Part shown: piece after piece, positions 33,000-43,102 of the stretch
Layout of the letters: every line of letters begins with the position of its first letter
Numbering within the stretch: position 1 is the first letter of the stretch
DNA from: Blattamonas nauphoetae
Lineage: Eukaryota > Preaxostyla > Oxymonadida
Length of the DNA: 64,000 nucleotides
Assembly (NCBI GenBank): GCA_033064195.1
Contig: JARBJD010000013.1
Span: forward strand, 186,001 to 250,000
Reading direction: 5' to 3'
Position numbers and translations under genes: made by a program
The notes under the pieces: generated by a model
The model's database searches: none
What the model saw: the letters and a program-made list of their open reading frames with translations, nothing else
Told to the model about the DNA's origin: nothing

Positions 33000-35090
33000 G
33001 ATCAACTCCACCATGTTTGGCGCAGCTCTTTGGATTGACAGTTTGTCATATTCTTGTTTTCACGGTCTCTTTAGCCCAAAACTCCTCGTTTTACCTTTAT
33101 CGACGACTCGATCCTGCAATGTCATGACATGATGAAATTAAGTCGCAACTTCAACTCTATGAGTCAGAAGTTTGCTTTCTTCTTGTTTTCACTCTTTTTC
33201 TTGCCTAAATCTCATCTTTTTTTCGTTTGAAGATGTCGAAATCAATGTCACTTTTGTCATGATTCAATTCATTCGAGAACGCGACACTATCGATCACCAG
33301 TTTGTCTTCATCCAGTTTTCACTCTTTGTCTCATCAAGATTGTTTCCGAATATCGCCTCTTTCTCAGGATGAACCGCCAGTGGACGAGAAACACTCCACC
33401 CCGTGCCCGTTGCCAACTTGCCGGCAGAAGCGCCATCCAGACGCTCCCACTCATTCGAATCGGATCCTGGAGATGCTATCCACATTCTCATTTTCGTTCG
33501 ATTCGCCTGCCGCCATCATCCAAGCCATCCGTCCCCTCCCGCCATCCAACGCAAAGCACAACACCAAAAGCATCACTACTCGACGGTATGATGGAAATAG
33601 AGACGGCAGATCTCGCCCAAAGCGGTTCTCACTAGTTCTATGTCACTTCTAGCGATCTTCAGCAGGAACTCATGGAACGCTCCAAGTCAGTCCATCATCC
33701 TCTCCAATCGTCTTCATTCGCAGCACCCTCCTCTGAGAAGTCCAATTTGAGGAACTCCATCTCGACAACAACGACAGATCGTGCTGATGGATTATCCGCA
33801 CTCGGTTGTGTCGCACCTCATTCGGCACATCATCTCTCCTCTCAGCCGACCTTCACAAGGAAGATCTAGCGAAAGTCCTGAAATACCGTCGTCTCTCTCC
33901 ACAATGTGCTTCTCTCCAGAATTGACAAAATGGGACGAACATACTGTCACCAAAAGTTCACTCATGTTGCCCATATCTCTCCCACGCACTTCCTCTGCCC
34001 AGGCCAACACCAACCCAAAACAGAACCCCCTCGTCCATCCGTTCACATCGCATTCGAACCGACGAAACACTTCCGTCTTGCCGACCAACCAGGCACAGCC
34101 TCAGAGTGTCATGAAAGATCACATTTCAACAACACGCTCACTCATCAAAGAATTCGTTCTCGCTGACTGTTGGCGACGGACAGCTCACAGATGGTAGATC
34201 GACAGAGGGCGATCAAGATGGGCTAGAGGAGACCACCTCGTCGACCATCACGCTCTCCACAACGTCAATTTGGAAAGCGAAGGACATTGGTTCGTTCGCA
34301 GGCACTGCTCGGCAACCACCTGTCCCGCCAACATGTAACAACGATCGAGCGCCATCCCGAAATCAAAATGTGGGTGAGACAGACACAGTCTTTCCTGCTC
34401 TGGACATCTGACGTGTGTTCAGTCTAGTCACACAACCAACCCTTGTTTCCGTTCTCGCTCCGCTCCCAATCAACACACATGTCAAGCACATCACTTCCAA
34501 CTTCACAGTCGTGTTGGCTGTCCGTCTCTTCACCAAATATTTCCGTCCTCGTCCACAACGGGACTTACAGGATCGAACAGGAGCGAATCGAACGGCAGAC
34601 ACATCACCTCGCGATACCACTCTCACTTCGCAGCTGGCTGACCAATTCGCCGCACTTGCGTTGGTCTCCTTCTTCAAAGTCCCTTGAGTTAGGTTCACCA
34701 TTCAGCGCGTGCACTCCACGTCGTCATTGTCTAACGTCAACACACTCACCATCCTCGCAGCTGACTCGAAACTAATCTCTTTCTTTCGCATCCCGTGACG
34801 AACCCAAACTCTAATCCCTCTCTGTCTCTCTCCTCATCCACCCAAACCCACACACCTCGTCGAAGAGGCAGCGCTCCAACTGGTGCTCTTTCTGTTCTCA
34901 ACTCAACACCGCAAGTCTTGTTCCGTCGGCAGAGCCAGAGAGATTTTCGTTTCCCAACACCCTCCCAGCACACTACGCCCTCCCCCACGCAAGTTGTCAT
35001 CACCCCATCGCCTTCCAGTCGGGTACGGCGAATAGTCGACAGGGCGGAGATGTGTTGAAGGTCGAAACCACTTTCAAGCGTCTGCATTGT
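33000..35090 (+). other. Degraded low-complexity coding traces
   Basis: Several overlapping short frames rich in Ser, Pro, Thr, His and Arg occur on the plus strand (for example 33,369-33,635, 33,906-34,166, 34,443-34,775 and 34,795-35,058). Codon-like composition and splice-like CAG sites are present, but no frame is long, no domain is visible and no consistent set of exons can be built. This may be a decayed gene for a disordered protein. I cannot support a product. Confidence 0.25.
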
Positions 35091-36050
35091 CATACTTTCC
35101 TCTTGTGCATCATCGTTTGATTAGTCAATCATTTCACACTTCACATATCCTGTTTCATCTGATTAGTTTCAAAACACAGAGATCACTCCCACCTCTTCGG
35201 ATTCTGAGCAGCTTCCTCGTTCATCAAACATGAATGGATGTGTTTGTGATTGTGAACTCGCACGTTTACATCACACTATATCAGGTATCTTCTCCCAATC
35301 TCACATTGTTAACTTCTTTTGATGTGTTATCGCACTTCACGAATCGTTCTATCGTTTATTCATCATTTTCACGATTTAGCTTGTCGTATTCTCACCTTTT
35401 CACTTTAACACCCTTCTCACAGAGTTTTCGCATTTCTTTCCTTCCGGGATCTATAATTCTTCAAGAAATGTCATCCTCATTCTTCTCGTTTTCCATCCAT
35501 CTTCCTCGCTTAGATCGGTGTATTACCAAAGATCGTCGTTCGTCCATCCTTTCAAATGTCATAATAGGTTTGCTTTCCTTATTATCATCATTTCTTTCTC
35601 TTCCTTCTCTTTCAAAAGCAAGTTTTCATAATTTGACTGCTGGTTTTTGTTTTAACGACAGATAACGGCTTGGACTACTGTGCCCATTTCAACTCTTTAT
35701 TCGTTGTTTTCATATCTTCATTCAGAAAGCGATTAGCTTTGATTGTTCGACCACATGTCACCTGTTGTTTTGGTCATCTCACCATTGTCTATCATTTCTT
35801 GATACTCGCTTTCTCAATTACGATTTCTTAAAAACACATTAACAAGATGTCGAAGGAGAAAGGAGAGAAGGAAAGAACGACTCTTTCGGGAAAATGACAA
35901 GGAAAAGTGTCAGGATGAAAAACACCTATTTCTCTGGATTGGGGGATAATTGTGAAAAAAGAGTCAAAATCCAACTGTAATGTACGTTAATGAAGTGAAA
36001 GAAGGAATTATGTGAATCGAAAAAGCGATCAAAAAAGCTACACATAACTG
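35091..36050. other. AT-rich gene-poor stretch
   Basis: Pyrimidine-rich on the plus strand in 35,230-35,850, with several TTTCAG/TTTAG-like sites, but no supported exon. No tandem or inverted repeat was found. Confidence 0.35.
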
Positions 36051-36054
36051 ATAA

Positions 36055-36260
36055 AGTCATGTCACTGACAGTCGTCAAAAATCACTGACATGAGCCTTTT
36101 TCTCGATAATTATGATGAACTATGACCGCATTTTTGTGACCACACATTGTTCACACTTCACTCTATGATATTTTTCAACTTTTAGTTTCTAGAATGCCCT
36201 ATTCATTGAGAAAAACGCTCATGTCAGTGAAATGTCACTGACTGACACTGACACGATCAT
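36055..36260. repeat. Foldback repeat with CACTGACATGAG arms
   Basis: Arm one (36,055-36,105) contains TCACTGACATGAGCCTTTTTCTC. Arm two (36,208-36,260) contains the complement GAGAAAAACGCTCATGTCAGTGA followed by further TCACTGAC repeats. The arms are about 50 bp and imperfect, with a 100-bp AT-rich spacer. It belongs to the same CACTGAC-rich hairpin family as the repeats near 29,600 and 32,850. Confidence 0.55.
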
Positions 36261-37040
36261 CCCTTAGAATTTCGCGATTCAACCAAAACACCAAATTTCA
36301 ATTAATTGTGAATAAAACTGTTAGAAAAGTCTTTTAGAATATACAATACATCGCATTATCATCTATGGATGGAGATCTCGATCTTCGGAAAAACAGTAAT
36401 TTCTCCGAGATCCGACCCATAATTGAAAATCTCATGTCAGTGACAGTCAGTCGAATTTCTCGATTTTCGTGAAATCGTGTCATGTCAGGCATGTATATAC
36501 TCTCCTCTCGTTTGGCTCTCCTTTCTTTCCAGCATAACACGATAATGGATGGGCAAACTTCGACAGTATGTTTCTACTGCTTTCACGATGTCATGACCAA
36601 TTTTTGCTTCTTCATAGAAACCATTATCGATAGAATCGGTGTTGGAGGATTTAGCATGATCGGGACCAGAAGTTTCCCTTCTTGTGAACACACCGAACTG
36701 GAATGAGACTCCACTTCTGATTCGGGAATGGGATGGAAAAGATGAAGCAACGATGATGCGACTACTTGATGGATATTAGCATAATTCGACCCCGTGCCCC
36801 CCTCCAATATTTTAGCAGTTGCTTGATTTTATACCATTTCACGATATTTTCACGATTATTTTCGGATTTGAGACCGGGTTTTGGAGATATTAATGGCTTA
36901 ATCATACCCCGTGCCCCCTCACAAAAAATTTCAAATATGTCTGTTTTTGATTCATAAACACACTTTTGATAAAATTTTGTGATTTTGAGGGCGAAAAGAA
37001 GCTGCCCTTTTTGGCCCGATCCAGCCCATTATTTGTTTCA

Positions 37041-37183
37041 ACACTTCACAAAGATCCTTTTTTCTATGGTACTTTTGAGAATTCACCAATAGTCTTCACA
37101 GCCCCCCCTGCTCTTGAGCGGGGGGCTTTGAAGACTATCCGACATTTTGAAAAAGTGTCTGGAAAAAGGATCGGGTGAAGTGT
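37041..37183 (+). repeat. 143-bp hairpin MITE, copy A
   Basis: Ends are ACACTTCACAAAGATCC and GGATCGGGTGAAGTGT. In the middle is a long stem with ATAGTCTTCACAGCCCCCC on one side and GGGGGGCTTTGAAGACTAT on the other, around the loop TGCTCTTGAGC. Copies B and C have exactly the same length. The whole unit happens to read as an open frame (HKDPFFYGTFENSP, PPALERGALKTI), but the palindrome explains the conservation better than coding. Confidence 0.75.
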
Positions 37184-37320
37184 AGATGAATTAATATGGC
37201 ATGATCCTACCCCGTGCCCCCCTCCAATATTTTAAGAGGAGCTTTGTTTAATATCATTTCACAATGTCTTTGTTTTTATTTTTCGATTTGAGACCGGGTT
37301 TTGGAGATATAAATTCATCT

Positions 37321-37463
37321 ACACTTCACCCGATCCTTTTTCCAGACACTTTTTCATAATGTCGGATAGTCTTCAAAGCCCCCCGCTCAAGAGCAGGGGG
37401 GGCTGTGAAGACTATTGGTGAATTCTCAAAAGTACCATAGAAAAAAGGATCTTTGTGAAGTGT
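37321..37463 (-). repeat. 143-bp hairpin MITE, copy B (inverted)
   Basis: Exact-length inverted copy of the unit at 37,041-37,183, differing by only a few bases. It forms part of the right arm of the composite element. Confidence 0.75.
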
Positions 37464-38756
37464 TGAAACAAATAATGGGCTGGATCGAGCCAAAATGAGC
37501 AGCTTTTTTTCGCCCTCAAAATCACAAAATTTCTTCAAAAGTGTGTTTATTATGCAAAACCAGGCATATTTGGAAATTTTTGTGAGGGGGCACGGGGTAT
37601 GATTAAGCCGAGATATTGCGAATTCTGACATTGGTTTCAGATTCGGAAGTTTCTGTGGCGAACAAACGACTTCTCCACTCTGCTCTCTCCACCCTTTCCC
37701 AATCTCCCACTCTCCCAAAGAAGATCCGAACACGTGTCGGCCAATGTCTTTTTCTTTTGGATTCTGTTCCCGATGGGCCTTTCGTGCTTGTGGAGACAGC
37801 AGAATTCAGATCGATGGAACAAGCGCGCACCGAGTTCGAAAACCGATTTTCAGAAATGACAAAACACGAAAAGGAACTGGAAACTCAGATTTTTTATTTG
37901 CAACAGAAGTTGGACGAAGAGAAGAAGAAAGCAGAAACAGAAAGAGCGAAGTTTGAAGAAGAAAAGAAAACATTTGAAGAAAGGATACGAAATGCAGATG
38001 AACAGAAAGAACAGGCAGAGAAAGACAAAGAAAATCTATCAGATAAAGTAAAGAGATTGAGAGAAGAACTTCGAGAGGTAAGTGACGAGAAGGAGACGAG
38101 TGAGACAGATGGGAGTGAAATGGTCGACGAGATGGAACGGATGAAACGGGACTGACTATAGTTCATCAGCAATACCAACTATAGTTCATCAGAGGCCCAT
38201 AATTTCGTTTTCACTGATTTTTGCCAATTTGCCCTCTTCACGTTATGTCCATCTCTGACATCGCCTTTCGGATAGAAATATGCGGAATCCATCTACCCAT
38301 ATCGTGAGTGTCTCTTTGAGCGAACTGCAACGTAGAACTGATCACCCATGATTCATGAATCTGTATAGCGACTATCATCAATCCAGATGCGAGTACATCA
38401 CAACTGAGGAGACAGAACTCCAATGAGTATGACTTTTTGTCCTCACTTGGCTGCACAGTGCGGTGTCTTGAGGATTGGAAGAGCGACACAGCGAATCGAA
38501 AGTCTCTGAAAGGTCTCCGCTCCCTATCGTTGATTGTTTCCTCAGATGCACAAAATCTCAATCAGTGATGGATTTCTTGCCTTCTTGGACAGTCTCGTCT
38601 CGGATTAGGAAGATGGGGACGATGCTTCACATTACATATCGATTTGTTCCTATCTGGTCCACTGGATATGCTCATCATTAGTGAAGGACTCTCCCCTACA
38701 GTTTATGATGTCTCTTCGTGAGTTTTCAAACATCTTAAATCAACAATCCTTCCAGA

Positions 38757-39110
38757 GGAAGTGACTTTCTGATTACACAGCCATTATCCGGGTTTTTAAC
38801 AGTTTTGCACTATTCATGTGTCCTTCGCACGTTCTCAATCCTTCTCTCGCATTTTCAATCCTCAAAACCATATGATGCATTCACTCGAATCATCTCCCAC
38901 TCAAATCCGATCATCGAAGAGCTATCTCAAACCTTTCTCACCCTGAAGTTCATCCCCTGCACCTTTCTTGATCTTGTGACTCGATACATGAGTGGTGTCG
39001 TCGTATATCTTCTAAATCTCGACATTCTCGCCAATCCTGTCTCCCCACATTCCAGATCTTTGATTTCTGCACTCTCGGAGCACACTATCCTTGTTTCACT
39101 CTTCAGAAAG
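38757..39110 (+). pseudogene. Captured helical-repeat gene fragment inside the transposon
   Basis: An exon-like piece lies between an acceptor (TCCTTCCAG) near 38,756 and a donor (AAG|GTTTTT) at about 39,110. It reads LLSHFQSSKPYDAF, IISHSNPIIEELSQTF, LTLKFIP, DLVTRYMSGVVVYLL and SLISALSEHTILVSLF, typical of armadillo-like helices with strong hydrophobic periodicity. The open frame has no proper start and reads on into transposon sequence. It is best explained as part of a host gene carried by the element at 38,147-41,002. The parent gene is not in this window. Confidence 0.5.
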
Positions 39111-39181
39111 GTTTTTCCTACTGGGCGGAGCTCATTTTAATGGTCTTCCCTCTCAAACTTCTCCTCTTCCGACCCCCATTA

Positions 39182-40812
39182 CAGTTGTTGGACAATTTTG
39201 GGAAATTGGAAATTTTGCCGGAAAAATCCAATCTCCCAGAATTCGTAAACCGCAACCTTCGCATCAACAAAACAAAATCTGAAAGTGAAATTTGAAGTGG
39301 AGAAAGAAGACACACAGAGGTCTGGATTGGGAGAATCTGAGATGTGGAGACTGAATCAATGGGATGAATGTGGGATTGGAGTGGAGAGAGTGAAATTGGA
39401 CATATTCTCCGTCGTCTCCGCCGAATCAACAGACACATGGTTCAAAATATCTCTGACATGCTTTTCATCGATTATGCTTTTACTTGGTAGAGTTGTATGG
39501 TCCACACAGTATCCTGCCAGACGAAAAGCTGCTCTGACATTGTCTGGTGAACTTGCTGAAGTGTATGCTGTGTGCATCGATTCCATTGTTTCGCCAAGAT
39601 TGTCCACTCCTTTCGACATATGGGATATAGACATCGCCCTCTTCAACAATCCGAAGGTGAGACAGTCCAACGGCTGCAGATAGTGAGTCGCATTGGGAGG
39701 AAGGCCCTGGAGGATGATGTTGTGAGGTTCGATTGCACTCCTCGCTGACTCACCGAGATGAAAGCTCGCGTTGTCGACTAACAGCATTGCTGGGGCGTGT
39801 GGATTCCTGAGGATCCGTCGCTGCTCTTGAACGTAGGGGATGAGGACTCGGTCAGCCCAACGACAGAATACGTCGCTGTTGAATCCGCCTTTCTTCGAGT
39901 CATCAAACAAGATTGTACGATCGAGATCAAATTCATATTGGTCTAGTATGCTTGTATCTTCTTCACTCTTCAGCGAGACATACAGTGGCAGTGACTTCCC
40001 AAACAACGAGATACTGCCCATCACACTGAATCGCCTTTCAGAAGGATCAACTGGATAATGAAGTGGTCTGTCCTTTAGCTTTACTGATCCAATCAGAGAA
40101 TGTCTGAATGCGTCTTGTTTCTGCTGGTAGCCCATCTCGTCAGCGTTTATGAAGAGAAGAGGATGGATGTTTTGGAGAACTTGAGCCATTGTCGTGAAAA
40201 AGGCTTTGATTTGTCCAGTGGTGAGGCTCATTCGCGTGTTTGACATTGGCTGTGCGGACAGGAAACAGATTCTTGACTTGTGCCTATAAACAAACCAGTA
40301 TGCCCATGACTTACTAATGTTGTCTTTCGTAGAATGAGTCTTCCCGAATTGATAGATCTCGCTTGGAATCCACATATTCCCTTTCAGACTGTCTGCTTCG
40401 ATCGTTTTAAGGAGGAGCTCTTCATCCTCTCTCGACAGAACAGTGTTTATCTTTTCTTCGATTTTGTGATAGTAGGTTCCATGCTTGGCCTTGCTGACAG
40501 TTGATTCGCTGCAACCTAGAATGTGGCAGATTGTGGTTGGAGGGATTGTTGGAAGCGCGTGTTTGGCCGTGAAAGCCTGGAGTCTCCGCACTTGTTCAAT
40601 TTGAGACTCGTTCTCCCAACTCAGAATCATCGACACAATCTCGTCCAAATCAAACTCCGGCCATTTCAGTTGCGACAACGATTCGCGGACTGCACGTGCA
40701 TGCTCAGAAGGTATCTCAGTCCACATCTCAAACTAGGTGAACTGTAGGAGAACTGTAGTCAAAACATGTCAGGCACCGGATTTTCCAATTTCCCAAAATT
40801 GTCCAACGACTG
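39182..40812 (-). mobile_element. Pogo-like DNA transposon, apparently intact
   Basis: Terminal inverted repeats CAGTTGTTGGACAATTTTGG (39,182) and the complement of CAAAATTGTCCAACGACTG (ending 40,812) extend about 35 bp into ATTGGAAA. TA flanks both sides (39,180-39,181 and 40,813-40,814). The element contains one uninterrupted transposase gene on the minus strand and little else, 1,631 bp in all. It is inserted into the larger element at 38,147-41,002. A 385-bp derivative with the same ends is at 59,138-59,522. Confidence 0.9.
39356..40726 (-). CDS. Pogo/Tigger-type DDE transposase
   Basis: 456 residues, ATG at 40,726, stop at 39,356, no interruptions. The N-terminal 120 residues form a DNA-binding region with a helix-turn-helix (PTTICHILGCSESTVSKAKH) and a second CENP-B-like half (WIPSEIYQFGKTHST, WAYWFVYRHKSR). 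The DDE_1 catalytic core follows: first D in LLFINADEMGY, second D in PAMLLVDNASFH, third D in PPNATHYLQPLDCLTFGLLK, all at normal spacing. The order and the QPLD motif are characteristic of pogo/Tigger transposases (DDE_1 family). The gene runs opposite to the host gene it ultimately interrupts. With matching terminal repeats around it, the copy may still be able to move; that is an inference. Confidence 0.92.
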   Translation of the reverse strand: MWTEIPSEHARAVRESLSQLKWPEFDLDEIVSMILSWENESQIEQVRRLQAFTAKHALPTIPPTTICHILGCSESTVSKAKHGTYYHKIEEKINTVLSREDEELLLKTIEADSLKGNMWIPSEIYQFGKTHSTKDNISKSWAYWFVYRHKSRICFLSAQPMSNTRMSLTTGQIKAFFTTMAQVLQNIHPLLFINADEMGYQQKQDAFRHSLIGSVKLKDRPLHYPVDPSERRFSVMGSISLFGKSLPLYVSLKSEEDTSILDQYEFDLDRTILFDDSKKGGFNSDVFCRWADRVLIPYVQEQRRILRNPHAPAMLLVDNASFHLGESARSAIEPHNIILQGLPPNATHYLQPLDCLTFGLLKRAMSISHMSKGVDNLGETMESMHTAYTSASSPDNVRAAFRLAGYCVDHTTLPSKSIIDEKHVRDILNHVSVDSAETTENMSNFTLSTPIPHSSH

Positions 40813-41855
40813 TAACTATGTCGACCTATCAACGGAACAAGTATTTCAAACAAAACAGACACGGCTCAAAACAGTCTTCTTCTTCATTTTCCGTCATTAT
40901 TTCAATTGTTAATCAATAGATGTCGATATGTCTCACAGATCTCTAATTAAGGGATGCTGATGAACTATAGTTGAAACTGCTGATGAACTATAGACAGTCC
41001 CGATGAAACAGAAGGCGACAGATCGTCCGATTTGGGTTGGAACAGAATCTCTCCAGATACTCGACCGAACAGCCCACAAACTCTCTCCAACCACTCTCAC
41101 ACAAATCTTCAAGCTTGAAGTGGTTATAAATTGGAGAACAGCCTTCACTCTTCCAATCGACGAGGGAGAGTGGGAACTTAAAATTCGAGCGAGTGAAAAC
41201 ACCTTTTGGAATGTGAGTGTGTTCTTCTCTCTTCTCATCGTTTCAGTGCTTGGCTTCCTCAAACATCCACTTCCTGAAAACGCAACGGAACAGTGCTGTG
41301 GACAATATTTCGGTGGAATTGGTGGTGATTTCGTTCTTTGGTATGGACAAATGTGGAAAGGAGGAGAATTCAAGCCAGAAGGAACCAACAAGAAATGTCA
41401 GAGAATTGGGCAGACAGCAGCGATTCGAGTGAACATGAGGACTCGAGAAGCTCGACTGTTTGTGGACGAGGAAGAACAGCCTGGGATCTTCACCGACATC
41501 CCTTCTCCTCTCTGCCTCGGAATCACAACTCACAAAGAGAATCATCAAGTTGAAGTGTTGTGGCTCAAACAACTCTGACGGGGTTCTGTGGGAATGTCAA
41601 CTCATTGAACGACAAATTAATCACACTTTTTGTTTCCAAGACAGATGAGCGAGGAATATTAAAAACCGATTCAGTCTCGATGAGAATGGAATCGGACAAT
41701 GGGTAAATGGCAACCTAACGGTCAAACTCAAAACCACTTAAAAAGACATTTATTCCATTTCACTAATTCGTATATTGATGTTTTTCCACTTTTTAGGGTG
41801 AGCAAACGCCTTGATCGGAGTCAAGACCCATTTTTGTAAACCAAGGGTTGATCAA

Positions 41856-42375
41856 CAGGCTTCTGATTTGATCCCAGTGATCCCAGTCGGATCTGATCCC
41901 ACTAAATACCTACAATACCATTTCGTTTCTTTCATTTCAAAAAAGTCTTCTTATATATGATATTTGAATGGAAAAAAAAGTAAAAAGGAAAATGGTCACT
42001 TCATAGATCATGAAAATGCAAACTTTGGGTGCTGCTGTTCAGTTTGTTCTACAACAATAATTATAAAAACAAGTCGATAATGCGTTATTATGTCTTCTTT
42101 GATGGTTTTTTCTCACTGACAAAAGTCAATGAAGGGAATACATCGAAAAAAGAAGTGTTGGTGATTGTGATCGTGCGTGTTTTTGGGAAATAAGAGCTGT
42201 CTGAAATATTGAAGAGCATTATGTGAAAACAAGAAGTGAATTGAACATGATTAATGAAGTGATAATGAGAAAATCTCAAAGGAAAAGAGTTGAAATATGA
42301 TCTCAGTACAAATTTAGGCACTGACATCAATTGATCCCAGTTTTACCTATTTTGATGGGACTACTCAGATGCCTG
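41856..42375. mobile_element. hAT-like non-autonomous element, short copy
   Basis: The ends are CAGGCTTCTGATTTGATCCC (41,856) and the complement CAGATGCCTG (ending 42,375). The perfect 8-bp duplication TTGATCAA lies at 41,848-41,855 and 42,376-42,383. Subterminal sequence TCAATTGATCCCAGTTTTACC is shared with the longer copy at 53,310-54,970, in inverted orientation. The interior is AT-rich with no gene. It is inserted at the inner edge of the left inverted repeat of the element at 41,702. Confidence 0.8.
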
Positions 42376-42417
42376 TTGATCAACCTTCTTGACCGAACGA
42401 GGTACCTTTTCGTATTT

Positions 42418-42560
42418 ACACTTCACAAAGATCCTTTTTTCTACGTTTCTTTTGATAATTCTCTAATAGTCTTCACAGCCCCCCCTGCTCTTGAGCGGGG
42501 GGCTGTGAAGACGATCCGACATTGTGAAAAAGTGACAGGAAAAAGGATCGGGTGAAGTGT
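42418..42560 (+). repeat. 143-bp hairpin MITE, copy C
   Basis: Same ends and the same length as copies A and B near 37,000, with the same GGGGGG/CCCCCC stem. It differs at about ten positions, including compensating changes near the stem (GGCTGTGAAGACGAT). It lies 35 bp upstream of the tRNA-like sequence. Confidence 0.75.
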
Positions 42561-42595
42561 GAATAGAATATGCAAACAGGAAAAAAAAAATTTGA

Positions 42596-42667
42596 ACTAG
42601 AATAGTGTAGGAGTTGTACGGAGCACTTCTACTCATAAGGTCCAGGGTTCGGTTCCTGGTGGATCCA
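42596..42667 (+). pseudogene. tRNA-Met(CAT)-like relic
   Basis: An A-box match (TAGTGTAGGAG), a CTCATAA anticodon loop with CAT, and a B-box (GGTTCGGTTCC) in a CCAGG/CCTGG stem occur in the right order, followed by TGGATCCA as a 3' acceptor strand and a T-rich run suitable as a pol III terminator. The 3' half of the anticodon stem is missing: the sequence goes from CATAAG directly to GTCC. A loss of about six bases between two AAG repeats would explain this. The 5' acceptor strand (ACTAGAA) does not pair with TGGATCC. It therefore looks like a tRNA pseudogene or the head of a tRNA-derived SINE rather than a working tRNA. Confidence 0.45.
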
Positions 42668-43102
42668 ACTTTTTCTCTTTTTTTTGATCAATTTCATTTG
42701 ATTGGAGTCATTAAACGTTAAATCATCACTATTTACCAATTATTTGAAGAAATACTCTCTGAAAACGTTGAATTCTAGTCAATTATGACTTTCAAGGCGA
42801 TTGTGTAGGGATAGAGTTAGATCAACCCTTGGTCACAATCTGTGGATACACTGAAGGATCGAAGGGTTTGCTCACGTTAAAAAGCGAAAAAATGACAATA
42901 AATGATATAGTGAAATGTATTAAGCAACATTTCATCAACTTTTGAGTTTGACCGTTAAGTTGCCAGTTACCGGACAATGAATTTGGAATAACAAGATTGT
43001 AGCTGATTGTCGATGATTCATGGTGTGGTTTGGAGTGATTCTTGATCAAACCATTCTTTCGTTTTGATCACTTGCAGGAATCACCGAATAGACCGACTTT
43101 CG

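Larger units (their letters stand above)
36778..37611. mobile_element. Composite palindromic element with two inverted 143-bp MITE copies
   Basis: Two arms, about 36,895-37,190 and 37,313-37,608, are inverted copies of each other, sharing CATACCCCGTGCCCCC, the TTTTGAGGGCGAAAA block and a 143-bp MITE. The spacer (37,193-37,313) is a direct repeat of 36,778-36,890 (ACCCCGTGCCCCCCTCCAATATTTTA ... GAGACCGGGTTTTGGAGAT). GATATT occurs on both outer sides (36,772-36,777 and 37,612-37,617), a possible 6-bp target duplication. The element lies inside the coiled-coil/SPRY-like gene. No transposase is encoded. Superfamily unknown. Confidence 0.55.
38147..41002. mobile_element. TIR transposon with ATGAAA target duplication and captured exon, hosting a pogo element
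   Basis: The left end CGGGACTGACTATAGTTCATC (38,147) is matched by the complement of GATGAACTATAGACAGTCCCG ending at 41,002. A second CTATAGTTCATCAG lies just inside each end. ATGAAA flanks both sides (38,141-38,146 and 41,003-41,008), and removing the element with one ATGAAA restores the host reading frame, which confirms the boundaries. The interior carries a host-like exon (about 38,757-39,110) and a complete pogo-like element (39,182-40,812). No transposase belonging to the outer element is present. A 6-bp duplication with these ends does not let me name a superfamily. Confidence 0.8.
36665..41578 (+). pseudogene. Coiled-coil/SPRY-like host gene interrupted by two transposons
   Basis: Three segments belong together. 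Segment 1 (about 36,665-36,777) reads NWNETPLLIREWDGKDEATM. Segment 2 (37,612-38,146) reads SVANKRLLHSALSTLSQSP, LLDSVPDGPFVLVETAEF and then a long Lys/Glu coiled coil. Segment 3 (41,003-41,578) carries a C-terminal domain with GGEFKPEGTNKKCQRIGQT, VNMRTREARLFVDEEEQPG and FTDIPSPLCLGIT, which looks SPRY-like. Between segments 2 and 3 the target duplication ATGAAA lies in frame: removing the 2,856-bp element and one duplicate gives ERMK followed directly by QKATDRPIWVG. Between segments 1 and 2 the join is off by one base. An intron-like GTGAGT...TTTCAG piece (41,213-41,246) lies before LGFLKHPLPENA. The gene cannot make its original product as it stands unless the insertions are spliced out. 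I recall this as a large family in Blattamonas; its function is unknown. Confidence 0.7.
41702..42971. mobile_element. TIR element with 8-bp GGACAATG target duplication
   Basis: Long imperfect inverted repeats of about 155 bp: GGTAAATGGCAACCTAACGG from 41,702 and the complement of CCGTTAAGTTGCCAGTTACC ending at 42,971, continuing through GTGAGCAAAC and ACCAAGGGTTGATC. GGACAATG flanks both sides (41,694-41,701 and 42,972-42,979). An 8-bp duplication suits hAT-like elements, but there is no transposase. Nested inside are a second element (41,856-42,375), a 143-bp MITE (42,418-42,560) and a tRNA-like relic. Confidence 0.75.

Noticed and set aside
33302-35058. Set of short Ser/Pro/His-rich frames as a real gene
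   Set aside because: No consistent exon set, no domain and many stops; listed only as degraded coding traces.
36966-42555. Conserved short protein with PPALERGALKTI in three places
   Set aside because: It is the translation of the 143-bp palindromic MITE. Both strands of the stem are conserved, and copy B reads from the opposite strand.
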